A stretch of DNA of 19,816 nt from Collinsella sp. GTDB lineage: Bacteria; Actinomycetota; Coriobacteriia; Coriobacteriales; Coriobacteriaceae. The stretch lies in assembly GCA_019414465.1 (NCBI GenBank), contig DXLY01000027.1, forward strand, positions 1 to 19,816. Reading direction: 5' to 3'. Under the pieces are notes generated by a model that was given only the letters and a program-made list of their open reading frames with translations, did no database searches and was not told where the DNA came from. A program made the translations under genes and the position numbers. Below are positions 14,312 to 19,816 of the stretch, piece by piece; position 1 is the first letter of the stretch, and each line of letters begins with the position of its first letter.

Positions 14312-15775
14312 CTACACCGGAAGCATGCCAGAGATTGCCGTTACGATCAGGCCAAAGACGACCATGAAAATGAAGAACTTCCAAATGGTCTTCCACCATT
14401 GGCCAAACGAAATCCTAGCCACGGCAAGACCGGCGACCGTCATGCCCGCCACGGGGCTGATGGTGTTGATGGTTTGGTTGGCAAACTGGAGCGCGGTGAC
14501 GGCCGCCTCGGGATTGAGGCCCATGAGCTCGGTCAGGGGGCCCATAACGGGCATGGTGAGCGCCGCCAGGCCAGAACTCGAGGGAACCAGCAAAGAGAGC
14601 AGGCCAAGGACGATATACATAAACGTGGTGTAGACGGCGGCGGGTGCACCGGCAAGCGCAGTAGCGAGCGCCTGGAGGATGGTGTCGATGATCATGCCAC
14701 CCTCGGCGATGACCAGAATACCGCGAGCGATACCGATAACGATGGCAGCGTACGCAAAGTCGGCAAGACCCTTAACGAACTCCTCTGCGATCGTCTGCTG
14801 GTCAAGACCGCCCAGGATACCGGCAAGCAAGCCCATGCCAAGGAACACGGCGGAAATCTCATTCATGTACCAGCCCTGGGTAACAAGACCCCAGACGATA
14901 ATGCCCATACCGCAAGCAAAATCGATAAGCACGAGCTTCTGACGGGTAGTGAACTCTTCCTCGATGGAGGCATCGGTCACGGAAAACTCAACACGCTTGA
15001 GCTTGTCGTCCTCGTACGTAATGGACGACTCGGGGTTTTTCTTTACACGCATGGCGTAGCGCATGGCCCATGCGATACCGACGGCAGTGAAGATGACCCA
15101 AGAAACGGCGCGCAGCCACAGCTGAGGATTGCCCTCGATACCAATGATGCCTTGGGCGATCAAAACATTAAACGGGTCGATGGTCGAAGCACAATATCCC
15201 AGGTTAGGACCAAGGAAGCAGATGATAAACGCCGTCATCGAGTCATACCCGATACCCATCATGATGGGAATGAAGATGGCATAGAACGGTAGGGCTTCCT
15301 CAGACATACCAAACGTAGTGCCGCAAATGGACAGCAGCGTCATCGTGATGGGAATGATGAGGATGTCCTTGTTCTTGAGCTTTTTAATCACACGGCTCAT
15401 GCCGGCATTCAAAGCGTTGGTCTTGGTGATGATTGCGAACGATCCGCCAATCAATAAGACGAACGCAACGACATCGGCAGCCTCCTGGATGCCCTTGGTG
15501 GGCGCTTGCAGGACCGCGAAGATATCTTGACCCAGATTGATGGTCTCGCCGGTCTCGGAATCGGTGTAGTTCTTATCGACCTGTTCATAGGTTCCAGCAA
15601 CGGCGACTTCACGCTCGCCCGCCGCTGTCGAAATTGTCTTGCGCTGATACTGACCAGAGGGAACGATCCAAGTCAGGACCGCAAAGACAACGATCAGCAA
15701 GAACATGATCGTATAGACATGCGGTAATTTGAACTTAAAACGTCTGTTTGTCTTCTTCGCCTTCGTATCTGACAT
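14312..15775 (-). CDS. YfcC/DcuC-family permease, probable importer of the operon's substrate
   Basis: A 487-residue polytopic membrane protein with about 12 to 13 helices. It matches the YfcC group: a basic cytosolic N-terminus (KAKKTNRRFKFKLPH), first helix TIMFLLIVVFAVLTWIVPSG, an extracytosolic loop (residues 50-85), then helices with the typical GTTFGMSEEALPFYAIFIPI (re-entrant type segment) and GPNLGYCASTIDPFNVLIAQ, and near the end LVPSSSGLAALTMPVMGPL and NQTINTISPVAGM. The family carries carboxylates, amino acids or peptides; the Salmonella fructose-asparagine carrier FraA is, as I recall, also Dcu-like. The ATG at 15775 follows GGAGG at five bases; an earlier in-frame ATG (15835) lies in the leader. 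It is the first gene after the operator-promoter region. Confidence 0.87.
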   Translation of the reverse strand: MSDTKAKKTNRRFKFKLPHVYTIMFLLIVVFAVLTWIVPSGQYQRKTISTAAGEREVAVAGTYEQVDKNYTDSETGETINLGQDIFAVLQAPTKGIQEAADVVAFVLLIGGSFAIITKTNALNAGMSRVIKKLKNKDILIIPITMTLLSICGTTFGMSEEALPFYAIFIPIMMGIGYDSMTAFIICFLGPNLGYCASTIDPFNVLIAQGIIGIEGNPQLWLRAVSWVIFTAVGIAWAMRYAMRVKKNPESSITYEDDKLKRVEFSVTDASIEEEFTTRQKLVLIDFACGMGIIVWGLVTQGWYMNEISAVFLGMGLLAGILGGLDQQTIAEEFVKGLADFAYAAIVIGIARGILVIAEGGMIIDTILQALATALAGAPAAVYTTFMYIVLGLLSLLVPSSSGLAALTMPVMGPLTELMGLNPEAAVTALQFANQTINTISPVAGMTVAGLAVARISFGQWWKTIWKFFIFMVVFGLIVTAISGMLPV

Positions 15776-15835
15776 AGATACCTCCAAAGAACTCGAGACT
15801 GCATCGCATCTCGCTTCAACGCTTGCACAAGGCAA

Positions 15836-15854
15836 ACGTTCTATGACGTTCTAT
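15836..15854. promoter_or_regulatory. Direct-repeat operator, candidate GntR-regulator site
   Basis: ACGTTCTAT occurs twice, at 15836-15844 and 15846-15854, one helical turn apart. It lies immediately downstream of the predicted -10 box, covering the start of transcription, and the right copy overlaps a small palindrome TCTATAGA (15850-15857). This is a typical position for a repressor. Confidence 0.5.
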
Positions 15855-15883
15855 AGATTACCAGCAGCTTTTCTCGTCATCAA
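15855..15883 (-). promoter_or_regulatory. Probable main promoter of the ten-gene catabolic operon
   Basis: Minus strand TTGATG (15883-15878), exactly 17 bases, then TAATCT (15860-15855). The permease start is about 80 bases further on. It is the only good promoter between the regulator gene and the permease. Confidence 0.55.
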
Positions 15884-15945
15884 GATAATTTCAAACTGAT
15901 TGCCGCAACGCGGTTGAACGGTTGCGTTTGCGCCGTGAACGGTAT

Positions 15946-15981
15946 GGAAACGCCCGGTGAGATGATCCACCGGGCGTCTCC
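15946..15981 (-). terminator. Terminator hairpin after the GntR regulator
   Basis: A perfect 9-bp core (15951-15959 with 15968-15976), extended on both sides to about 14 bp with one mismatch, starts 13 bases after the regulator stop. The T-run after it is short (TTT), so read-through is possible. Confidence 0.6.
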
Positions 15982-15993
15982 ATTCGCAATGTC

Positions 15994-16737
15994 CTAGATG
16001 TCAAAAACGTAGCGAGACCCAACGATCCGCTGACGACCGATGATAAACGGCCGCCGCTGCTCGTCGAAAAAGAAGGCTTCCATATAAAACAAGGGTTCGC
16101 CAACGGGAACTGCCAACAGCCGAGCGACCTCGGGCGACGCGCACGCGATCTCGAGTGTGCACGGGTCGGTAAACGCGGGCGTACGGCCCGTCCGGTTACG
16201 CACGAACTCAAAAATGGATTGGTTAGATAGAGGCGCCGTTGATAGATAGGCGTTGTCCTCGTAAACGTATATGTTGTTCTCAAGCATGACAGGGACGCCA
16301 TCGGCAGTACGCACGCGCTCAACGCAAATCAAGTCAGTTCCAACGGGAACACCAAAGAACTGTGCTTCGGTGGAATCCGCCGGCAGTATCTTTCTCGAAA
16401 TGACACACGCCCCCGGTTCCATTCCGTTAGCGCGGCATGCGTCCGAAAAACTCTGGACGTCATCCTTCTGGCGAATCTTGCGCTTGAGCTTGGGGGCATT
16501 GACAAACGTGCCTTTCCCCTGTCGCTTCGTTAGATAGCCCTGTTGGACGAGCTCCTCAATAGCGCGTCGCACGGTAACGCGGCCAACTTTATAGCTCTCA
16601 GCCAATTCGAATTCGTTGGGTATCCGCGCACCTGCCTTGTAGGCACCGGAGTTGATTTCGTTTTTAATGATATCAATGACCTGTTGGTACAGCGGTATCG
16701 CTGCTTTACCGTCAGTTAGCCCTTCAGTCGGTGGCAT
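15994..16737 (-). CDS. GntR-family transcriptional regulator, HutC/UTRA type
   Basis: A 247-residue repressor-type regulator. Residues 15-80 form the GntR winged helix (PLYQQVIDIIKNEINSGAYK, then ARIPNEFELAESYKVGRVTVRRAIEELVQQGYL and the wing TKRQGKGTFV). Residues about 95-245 form a UTRA effector domain (DVQSFSDACRANGMEPGACV, LICVERVRTADGVPVMLENN, EPLFYMEAFFFDEQRRPFII). UTRA domains usually bind a phosphorylated sugar or related metabolite, so the 6-phospho Amadori compound is a natural inducer candidate. It is divided from the permease by its own terminator and the operator-promoter. It is the counterpart of FrlR/FraR. The ATG at 16737 follows a GGGAGAGGG site. Confidence 0.9.
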   Translation of the reverse strand: MPPTEGLTDGKAAIPLYQQVIDIIKNEINSGAYKAGARIPNEFELAESYKVGRVTVRRAIEELVQQGYLTKRQGKGTFVNAPKLKRKIRQKDDVQSFSDACRANGMEPGACVISRKILPADSTEAQFFGVPVGTDLICVERVRTADGVPVMLENNIYVYEDNAYLSTAPLSNQSIFEFVRNRTGRTPAFTDPCTLEIACASPEVARLLAVPVGEPLFYMEAFFFDEQRRPFIIGRQRIVGSRYVFDI

Positions 16738-16768
16738 ATACCCTCTCCCAGCGCAATTACGTCTAAAA

Positions 16769-16803
16769 CGGGCTTAAGGGCATTCAACAAGTCCTTAAGC
16801 CCG
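16769..16803 (-). terminator. Terminator-like hairpin in the leader of the GntR gene
   Basis: A perfect 11-bp stem (16803-16793 with 16779-16769) with a 13-base loop is followed on the minus strand by TTTT. It may be the final terminator of the upstream phosphatase gene. If the regulator's promoter lies at 16815-16844, it would instead sit in the regulator's own leader as an attenuator or operator. Confidence 0.6.
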
Positions 16804-16814
16804 CATTAGCTTAA

Positions 16815-16844
16815 AGTATGCTAGGTGTCGCACCAAAATGTCGG
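16815..16844 (-). promoter_or_regulatory. Possible promoter of the GntR gene
   Basis: Minus strand CCGACA (16844-16839), an 18-base spacer, then CATACT (16820-16815), each four of six to consensus. This is weak but is the best pair between the two genes. Confidence 0.25.
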
Positions 16845-16864
16845 GTATTTACTCATCGGACCCG

Positions 16865-16885
16865 AAAAACGCGCAACTAACGCGC
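16865..16885 (-). terminator. Short GC hairpin with T5 after the HAD gene
   Basis: GCGC at 16885-16882 and 16874-16871 form a short stem followed on the minus strand by five T residues, directly after the HAD stop codon. The stem is short, so termination may be partial. Confidence 0.35.
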
Positions 16886-16887
16886 TC

Positions 16888-17547
16888 TTACGCGAGTTCC
16901 AGCAGGTCCGGCAGCTGATCGATAATCTTATCCGCGGCGTCCTGACTAAAGCCAAAGCGCTCCTCGCGCTTGGCGATGACTGTCAGACCGGCGCGCTTGC
17001 CGGCAGTGATGCCAGGCACCGAATCCTCAACGCAGCAGCAGCGATTCGCGGGCAGCCCCAGCAGGTCCAGCGCATGCAGGTAGATGTCGGGCTCGGGCTT
17101 ACTCTCCTTAAACTGCTCGCCGCTCACCACATACTCAAAGGCATCCGACAGCCCGCACGCGTTGAGCACTTCCTCGATGCTATCCATGGGAGACGAGCTG
17201 GCAAGCGCCACGCGAACGCCACGGCGCGGCAGCTCTCGAATCGTATCCACAGCGCCTGGGTTAATCAAAGCCTGATAGTCGCGCGGACGCTTATGCGCCC
17301 ACTCGTCCCAACGGGCCAACGCTTCCTCGCCAGTGAAATGCCCCTTACCGGCGCGCTCAAACCAATCGACCAGCATATGCAGGAAGAACTGATGCGAGGT
17401 ACCGACTTGCCCATTCAACTCCTCTTGAGTCAGGTTAAGCCCAAGCTCCTTGGCAAACGCGGCAGTCTCGCCCAGGTAGTAATACTCGGTATCGACAATG
17501 ACACCGTCCATGTCAAAGATAACGGCGTCGAACGGAAATGCGGACAC
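16888..17547 (-). CDS. HAD-superfamily phosphatase/phosphomutase (beta-PGM-like, subfamily IA)
   Basis: A 219-residue haloacid-dehalogenase hydrolase. Motif I is DAVIFDMDGVIVDTE (nucleophile D12, acid/base D14), motif II is VALASSSPMDSIEEVL, motif III Lys is in FKESKPEPDIYLHAL and motif IV is CVEDSVPGITAGKRAGL. An alpha-helical cap lies between motifs I and II, as in beta-phosphoglucomutase, GPP and YniC-type sugar phosphatases. The substrate is unknown. The start is a GTG at 17547, chosen because GGGAGGG lies just upstream. A longer reading from 17595 would run through the terminator hairpin of the previous gene and is rejected. It lies downstream of another HAD gene in the same direction, and upstream of the regulator. 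Confidence 0.87.
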   Translation of the reverse strand: MSAFPFDAVIFDMDGVIVDTEYYYLGETAAFAKELGLNLTQEELNGQVGTSHQFFLHMLVDWFERAGKGHFTGEEALARWDEWAHKRPRDYQALINPGAVDTIRELPRRGVRVALASSSPMDSIEEVLNACGLSDAFEYVVSGEQFKESKPEPDIYLHALDLLGLPANRCCCVEDSVPGITAGKRAGLTVIAKREERFGFSQDAADKIIDQLPDLLELA

Positions 17548-17562
17548 GGCACCCTCCCTAAC

Positions 17563-17588
17563 AAAAGGGCGCCCGCAAGCAGGCGCCC
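17563..17588 (-). terminator. Intrinsic terminator of the Cof-type phosphatase gene
   Basis: GGGCGCC and GGCGCCC (17588-17582 with 17573-17567) flank an eight-base loop, followed on the minus strand by TTTT. It follows the stop of the 17612-18454 gene, and its position rules out an upstream start for the next gene. Confidence 0.8.
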
Positions 17589-17611
17589 AAACCATGCATT
17601 AATCGGCGATT

Positions 17612-18454
17612 CTAACCCAGCAGCTTATCCAGCGCCACTGCAATACCGTCTTCGTTGTTATTGGCGGTTACCATCTGGGCAACTGCCTTAACCTCATCGA
17701 CGGCGTTGCCCATGGCAACACCGGTGCCGGCCCACTCAATCATGGACTTGTCGTTCTGGCCGTCGCCAAACGAGACGACCTCGCTGGCATCGATACCGAG
17801 CTTGGGCAGGGCACCCTCGAGCGCACGGGCTTTGTCGATACCGGGCGCCGTGTACTCAAAGTACCAGTCGGCCGTAAACATGCCCGAAAGCGTCTGGGTA
17901 AAGGGCGCATACATCTCCTCGTAATGCGCCTGCAGGTAGGTCGGATCACCCGCCGTCAGCAGCTTGTCCACGGGATAAGTGTCCACGACCTCATGCAAGC
18001 TCTCGACCTCGCGAATCTTAAGATCGCACGCATCGCGCTCATACTTGACGATATTCTTCTGCAAGCCGTCAGGCAGCGTGATCATGCAATGGTACGAGTC
18101 CTCGACGTGCAAATCGCGACCGAGCGAAATCATAGGGATCACGTCGAAATTGCGCAGATGATCAATCAGACGGTGCAGCTCGTCAGCCGGCATGGCCTGG
18201 TCAAAAAGGACCTCATCGGTCTGAGCGTCGACCACATGCGCGCCATTAAAGGCAACTAGCAGACCGTCATGGTTTTGAAGGTCGAGCTCCTGCGCCAAGG
18301 CGTGCAACCCCCATGCGGGACGGCCCGAAGCCAAGATGAGCTTAATGCCCGACTCCTGCGTCGCGAGCAGCTTCTCGCGCGTACGCGGGCTGATGACCTT
18401 TTGATCGTTGGTGAGCGTACCGTCGATATCCATTGCGATGGCTTTGATTGCCAT
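17612..18454 (-). CDS. Cof-type HAD-IIB sugar phosphatase
   Basis: A 280-residue phosphatase of the Cof/YidA group, which dephosphorylates sugar phosphates and similar small phosphates. Motif I is AIAMDIDGTLTND (D9, D11), motif II is IKLILASGRP, the C2 cap covers about residues 85-190, the Lys region is DTYPVDKLLTAGDP, and the C-terminal motif is VSFGDGQNDKSMIEWAGTGVAMGNA. The ATG at 18454 is preceded by GGGAGG at five bases; longer readings upstream to 18622 contain no ribosome site and have an unlike amino-acid composition. A terminator follows, so it is probably a single-gene transcript between pgi and the smaller HAD gene. Confidence 0.9.
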   Translation of the reverse strand: MAIKAIAMDIDGTLTNDQKVISPRTREKLLATQESGIKLILASGRPAWGLHALAQELDLQNHDGLLVAFNGAHVVDAQTDEVLFDQAMPADELHRLIDHLRNFDVIPMISLGRDLHVEDSYHCMITLPDGLQKNIVKYERDACDLKIREVESLHEVVDTYPVDKLLTAGDPTYLQAHYEEMYAPFTQTLSGMFTADWYFEYTAPGIDKARALEGALPKLGIDASEVVSFGDGQNDKSMIEWAGTGVAMGNAVDEVKAVAQMVTANNNEDGIAVALDKLLG

Positions 18455-18559
18455 ATATGCCTCCCTGTCATTGAACAACCTTGTCTGAGCCATCATACAG
18501 AACACCCACGGCGGCGCTGTTTGCAACGGGAAAAATGTCATATTGTCCCAAACATGAAC

Positions 18560-18597
18560 GGCGCGCCTTCGACGATTGCGATGCCCGTCGAGGCGCC
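18560..18597. other. Imperfect GC-rich hairpin in the leader region of the Cof-type gene
   Basis: TCGACG (18569-18574) pairs with CGTCGA (18586-18591), with partial extension by the flanking GGCG and CGCC sequences. It lies in the 173-base gap after the pgi terminator. No known riboswitch core is recognisable, and a TATGAT box at 18497-18492 (minus) may be the gene's -10 element. Confidence 0.3.
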
Positions 18598-18627
18598 TCC
18601 CGATACATTCCATCCTATCCAAATAGC

Positions 18628-18662
18628 AAGGGGCCCGTATCCCAACGGATACGGGCCCCTTT
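18628..18662 (-). terminator. Strong hairpin terminator of pgi
   Basis: A 15-bp perfect stem (18628-18642 with 18647-18661) closed by a four-base loop follows the pgi stop by about 30 bases. The T-run on the minus side is short, but the stem is very stable and symmetrical. Confidence 0.75.
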
Positions 18663-18690
18663 CAGCCATAAGCCAACTCAGCCGTAAAGA

Positions 18691-19816
18691 CTACTTGCGA
18701 TGAGCGCGATAGAACTCGATGAGCGCCTGGGTCGAAGCGTCCTGCTCGGCCTTGGCGGCGTCGTCGTGGAAGGCCGGGGTGATCTGCTTGGCAAGCTGCT
18801 TGCCCAGCTCGACGCCCCACTGGTCGTAGGAGTCGATGCCCCAGACCGTGCCCTCGACAAACGTGATGTGCTCGTACAGGGCGATGAGCTCGCCGAGTGC
18901 GAACGGGGTCAGCGTGTCGCCGAAGATCGAGGTCGTCGGACGGTTGCCCTCAAAGCAGCGGGCCGGGACGATCTGCTCGGGCGTGCCCTCGGCACGAACC
19001 TCGTCGGCCGTCTTACCAAAGGCGAGCGCCTTGGTCTGGGCCAGGAAGTTGCCCAGGAACAGCTCGTGGACGTCCTGGCCGCTGTCGGTTGCGGGGTTGG
19101 CAGTGTTGGCGAAAGCGATAAAGTCGGCCGGGACCACCACGGTGCCCTGGTGCAGCAGCTGGTAGAAGGCGTGCTGACCGTTGGTACCGGGCTCGCCCCA
19201 GAAGATCTCACCGGTATCGGAGGTCACAGCGCTGCCGTCCCAGCGGACGTGCTTGCCGTTGGACTCCATGGTGAGCTGTTGCAGGTAGGCCGGGAAGCGG
19301 TGCAGATACTGGCAGTACGGCAGCACGGCGTGGCTCTTGGAACCGAAGAAGTTGACGTACCAGACGTTGAGCAGGCCCATCAGCGCGACGGCGTTGTTCT
19401 CGAGCGGGGTGTTGCAGAAGTACTCGTCGATGGCGTGGAAGCCCTCAAGGAACTGCTGGAAGCGCTCGGGGCCGAGCACGACGATCAGCGACAGGCCCAC
19501 GGCGGAGTCGACGGAGTAGCGGCCGCCGACCCAATTCCAGAAACCAAAAGCGTTGGCGGGGTCGATGCCGAAGGCCTCGACCTTCTCGAGTGCGGTGGAA
19601 ACGGCGACAAAGTGCTTGGCCACGGCCTCGGCGTTCTGCTCATCGGAGCCGTCGATGGCACCCTGAGCCTTGAGCTGCTCGAGCATCCAGGTCTTGACCT
19701 CACGAGCGTTGGTGAGGGTCTCGAGCGTGGTGAAAGTCTTGGAGACGATAATCACGAGCGTGGTCTCGGGATCGAGGCCCTTGAGCTTCTCTGCCTGATC
19801 GTTGGGGTCGATGTTG
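18691..19816 (-). CDS. pgi: Glucose-6-phosphate isomerase, C-terminal part (5' end outside window)
   Basis: Interconverts glucose-6-phosphate and fructose-6-phosphate. About 375 of some 550 residues are visible, and the frame stays open to the right edge, so any start inside the window is artificial. Both family signatures are present: the GGRYS region WNWVGGRYSVDSAVGLSL, and near the C-terminus WGIDSYDQWGVELGKQLAKQ. The sugar-binding stretch FWGEPGTNGQHAFYQLLHQG carries the catalytic Glu and His, and the C-terminus ends in LIEFYRAHRK. It belongs to the long, two-SIS-domain bacterial/eukaryotic type rather than the short archaeal cupin type. The glucose-6-phosphate released by the operon's deglycase would enter glycolysis here. 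Pgi is also a house-keeping gene, so the proximity may be chance. Confidence 0.95.
   Translation of the reverse strand, partial: NIDPNDQAEKLKGLDPETTLVIIVSKTFTTLETLTNAREVKTWMLEQLKAQGAIDGSDEQNAEAVAKHFVAVSTALEKVEAFGIDPANAFGFWNWVGGRYSVDSAVGLSLIVVLGPERFQQFLEGFHAIDEYFCNTPLENNAVALMGLLNVWYVNFFGSKSHAVLPYCQYLHRFPAYLQQLTMESNGKHVRWDGSAVTSDTGEIFWGEPGTNGQHAFYQLLHQGTVVVPADFIAFANTANPATDSGQDVHELFLGNFLAQTKALAFGKTADEVRAEGTPEQIVPARCFEGNRPTTSIFGDTLTPFALGELIALYEHITFVEGTVWGIDSYDQWGVELGKQLAKQITPAFHDDAAKAEQDASTQALIEFYRAHRK

Noticed and set aside
13247..15292. 681-codon plus-strand frame opposite the YtcJ-like and permease genes
   Set aside because: It is the reverse-strand shadow of two well-supported genes, rich in His, Arg and Gly, with no domain and no ribosome site.
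15776..15835. 20-residue N-terminal extension of the YfcC-type permease
   Set aside because: It lies upstream of the GGAGG ribosome site and is not part of the family's normal N-terminus.
17548..17595. N-terminal extension of the small HAD phosphatase
   Set aside because: These codons fall on the terminator hairpin of the preceding gene, and the ribosome site lies after them, next to the GTG at 17547.
18455..18622. 56-residue N-terminal extension of the Cof-type phosphatase
   Set aside because: Cof proteins start just before the DxDGT motif, and GGGAGG precedes the ATG at 18454.

Overview
The window looks like a chromosomal segment of a gut Coriobacteriia, most likely Collinsella or a close relative. 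The evidence is a moderately high GC content with G/C-rich third positions, AGGAGG-type ribosome binding sites before nearly every gene, the gene content, and a structured intergenic element at 375-533 of a kind I associate from memory with Collinsella genomes. The genus is an inference. There are no tRNA or rRNA genes, insertion sequences, phage genes or CRISPR arrays.

Layout. (1) 1-3376: the tail of an unidentified plus-strand gene with its terminator, the long palindromic element, the ABC-F translation factor EttA, and a two-gene ArsR-SdpI (SdpR/SdpI-like) autorepressor and membrane-protein operon. (2) 3377-3675: an intergenic space with a candidate small RNA on the minus strand (promoter, folded body, intrinsic terminator) between the ArsR operator/promoter and the TcdA promoter. 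(3) 3676-5270: a plus-strand pair, tcdA (t6A cyclisation) and a TatD-family metal hydrolase. (4) 5349-16737: the main feature, eleven consecutive minus-strand genes. Reading in the direction of transcription they are a GntR/UTRA regulator, a YfcC/DcuC-family permease, a YtcJ-like amidohydrolase, a FrlC-like TIM-barrel epimerase, a FraB/FrlB-type SIS-domain deglycase, a FrlD-type PfkB kinase, a second PfkB kinase, an amidohydrolase-2 protein, a YjbQ protein, a BtpA/SgcQ protein and an FGGY sugar kinase. (5) 16888-19816: two HAD phosphatases and the C-terminal two thirds of glucose-6-phosphate isomerase, each followed by a hairpin terminator.

How the genes work together. The centre of block 4 is the enzymatic core of Amadori-product catabolism: import of a fructosyl (or glucosyl) amino acid, phosphorylation by the FrlD-type kinase, and cleavage by the SIS deglycase to glucose-6-phosphate plus a free amino compound. 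The FrlC-like epimerase would feed in a stereoisomer. The deglycase resembles Salmonella FraB (fructose-asparagine) more than E. coli FrlB, and the permease belongs to the DcuC-like group, as I recall FraA does. So the locus resembles a fra system more than the E. coli frl operon. The additional genes (two amidohydrolases with eroded metal-site motifs, a second PfkB kinase, YjbQ, BtpA/SgcQ and an FGGY kinase) do not belong to any described frl, fra or gfr operon that I know. The whole may be an undescribed pathway for a glycated or otherwise conjugated sugar. A promoter with direct-repeat operator sites lies between the regulator and the permease. A terminator-like hairpin between the two PfkB kinases suggests lower expression of the distal half.
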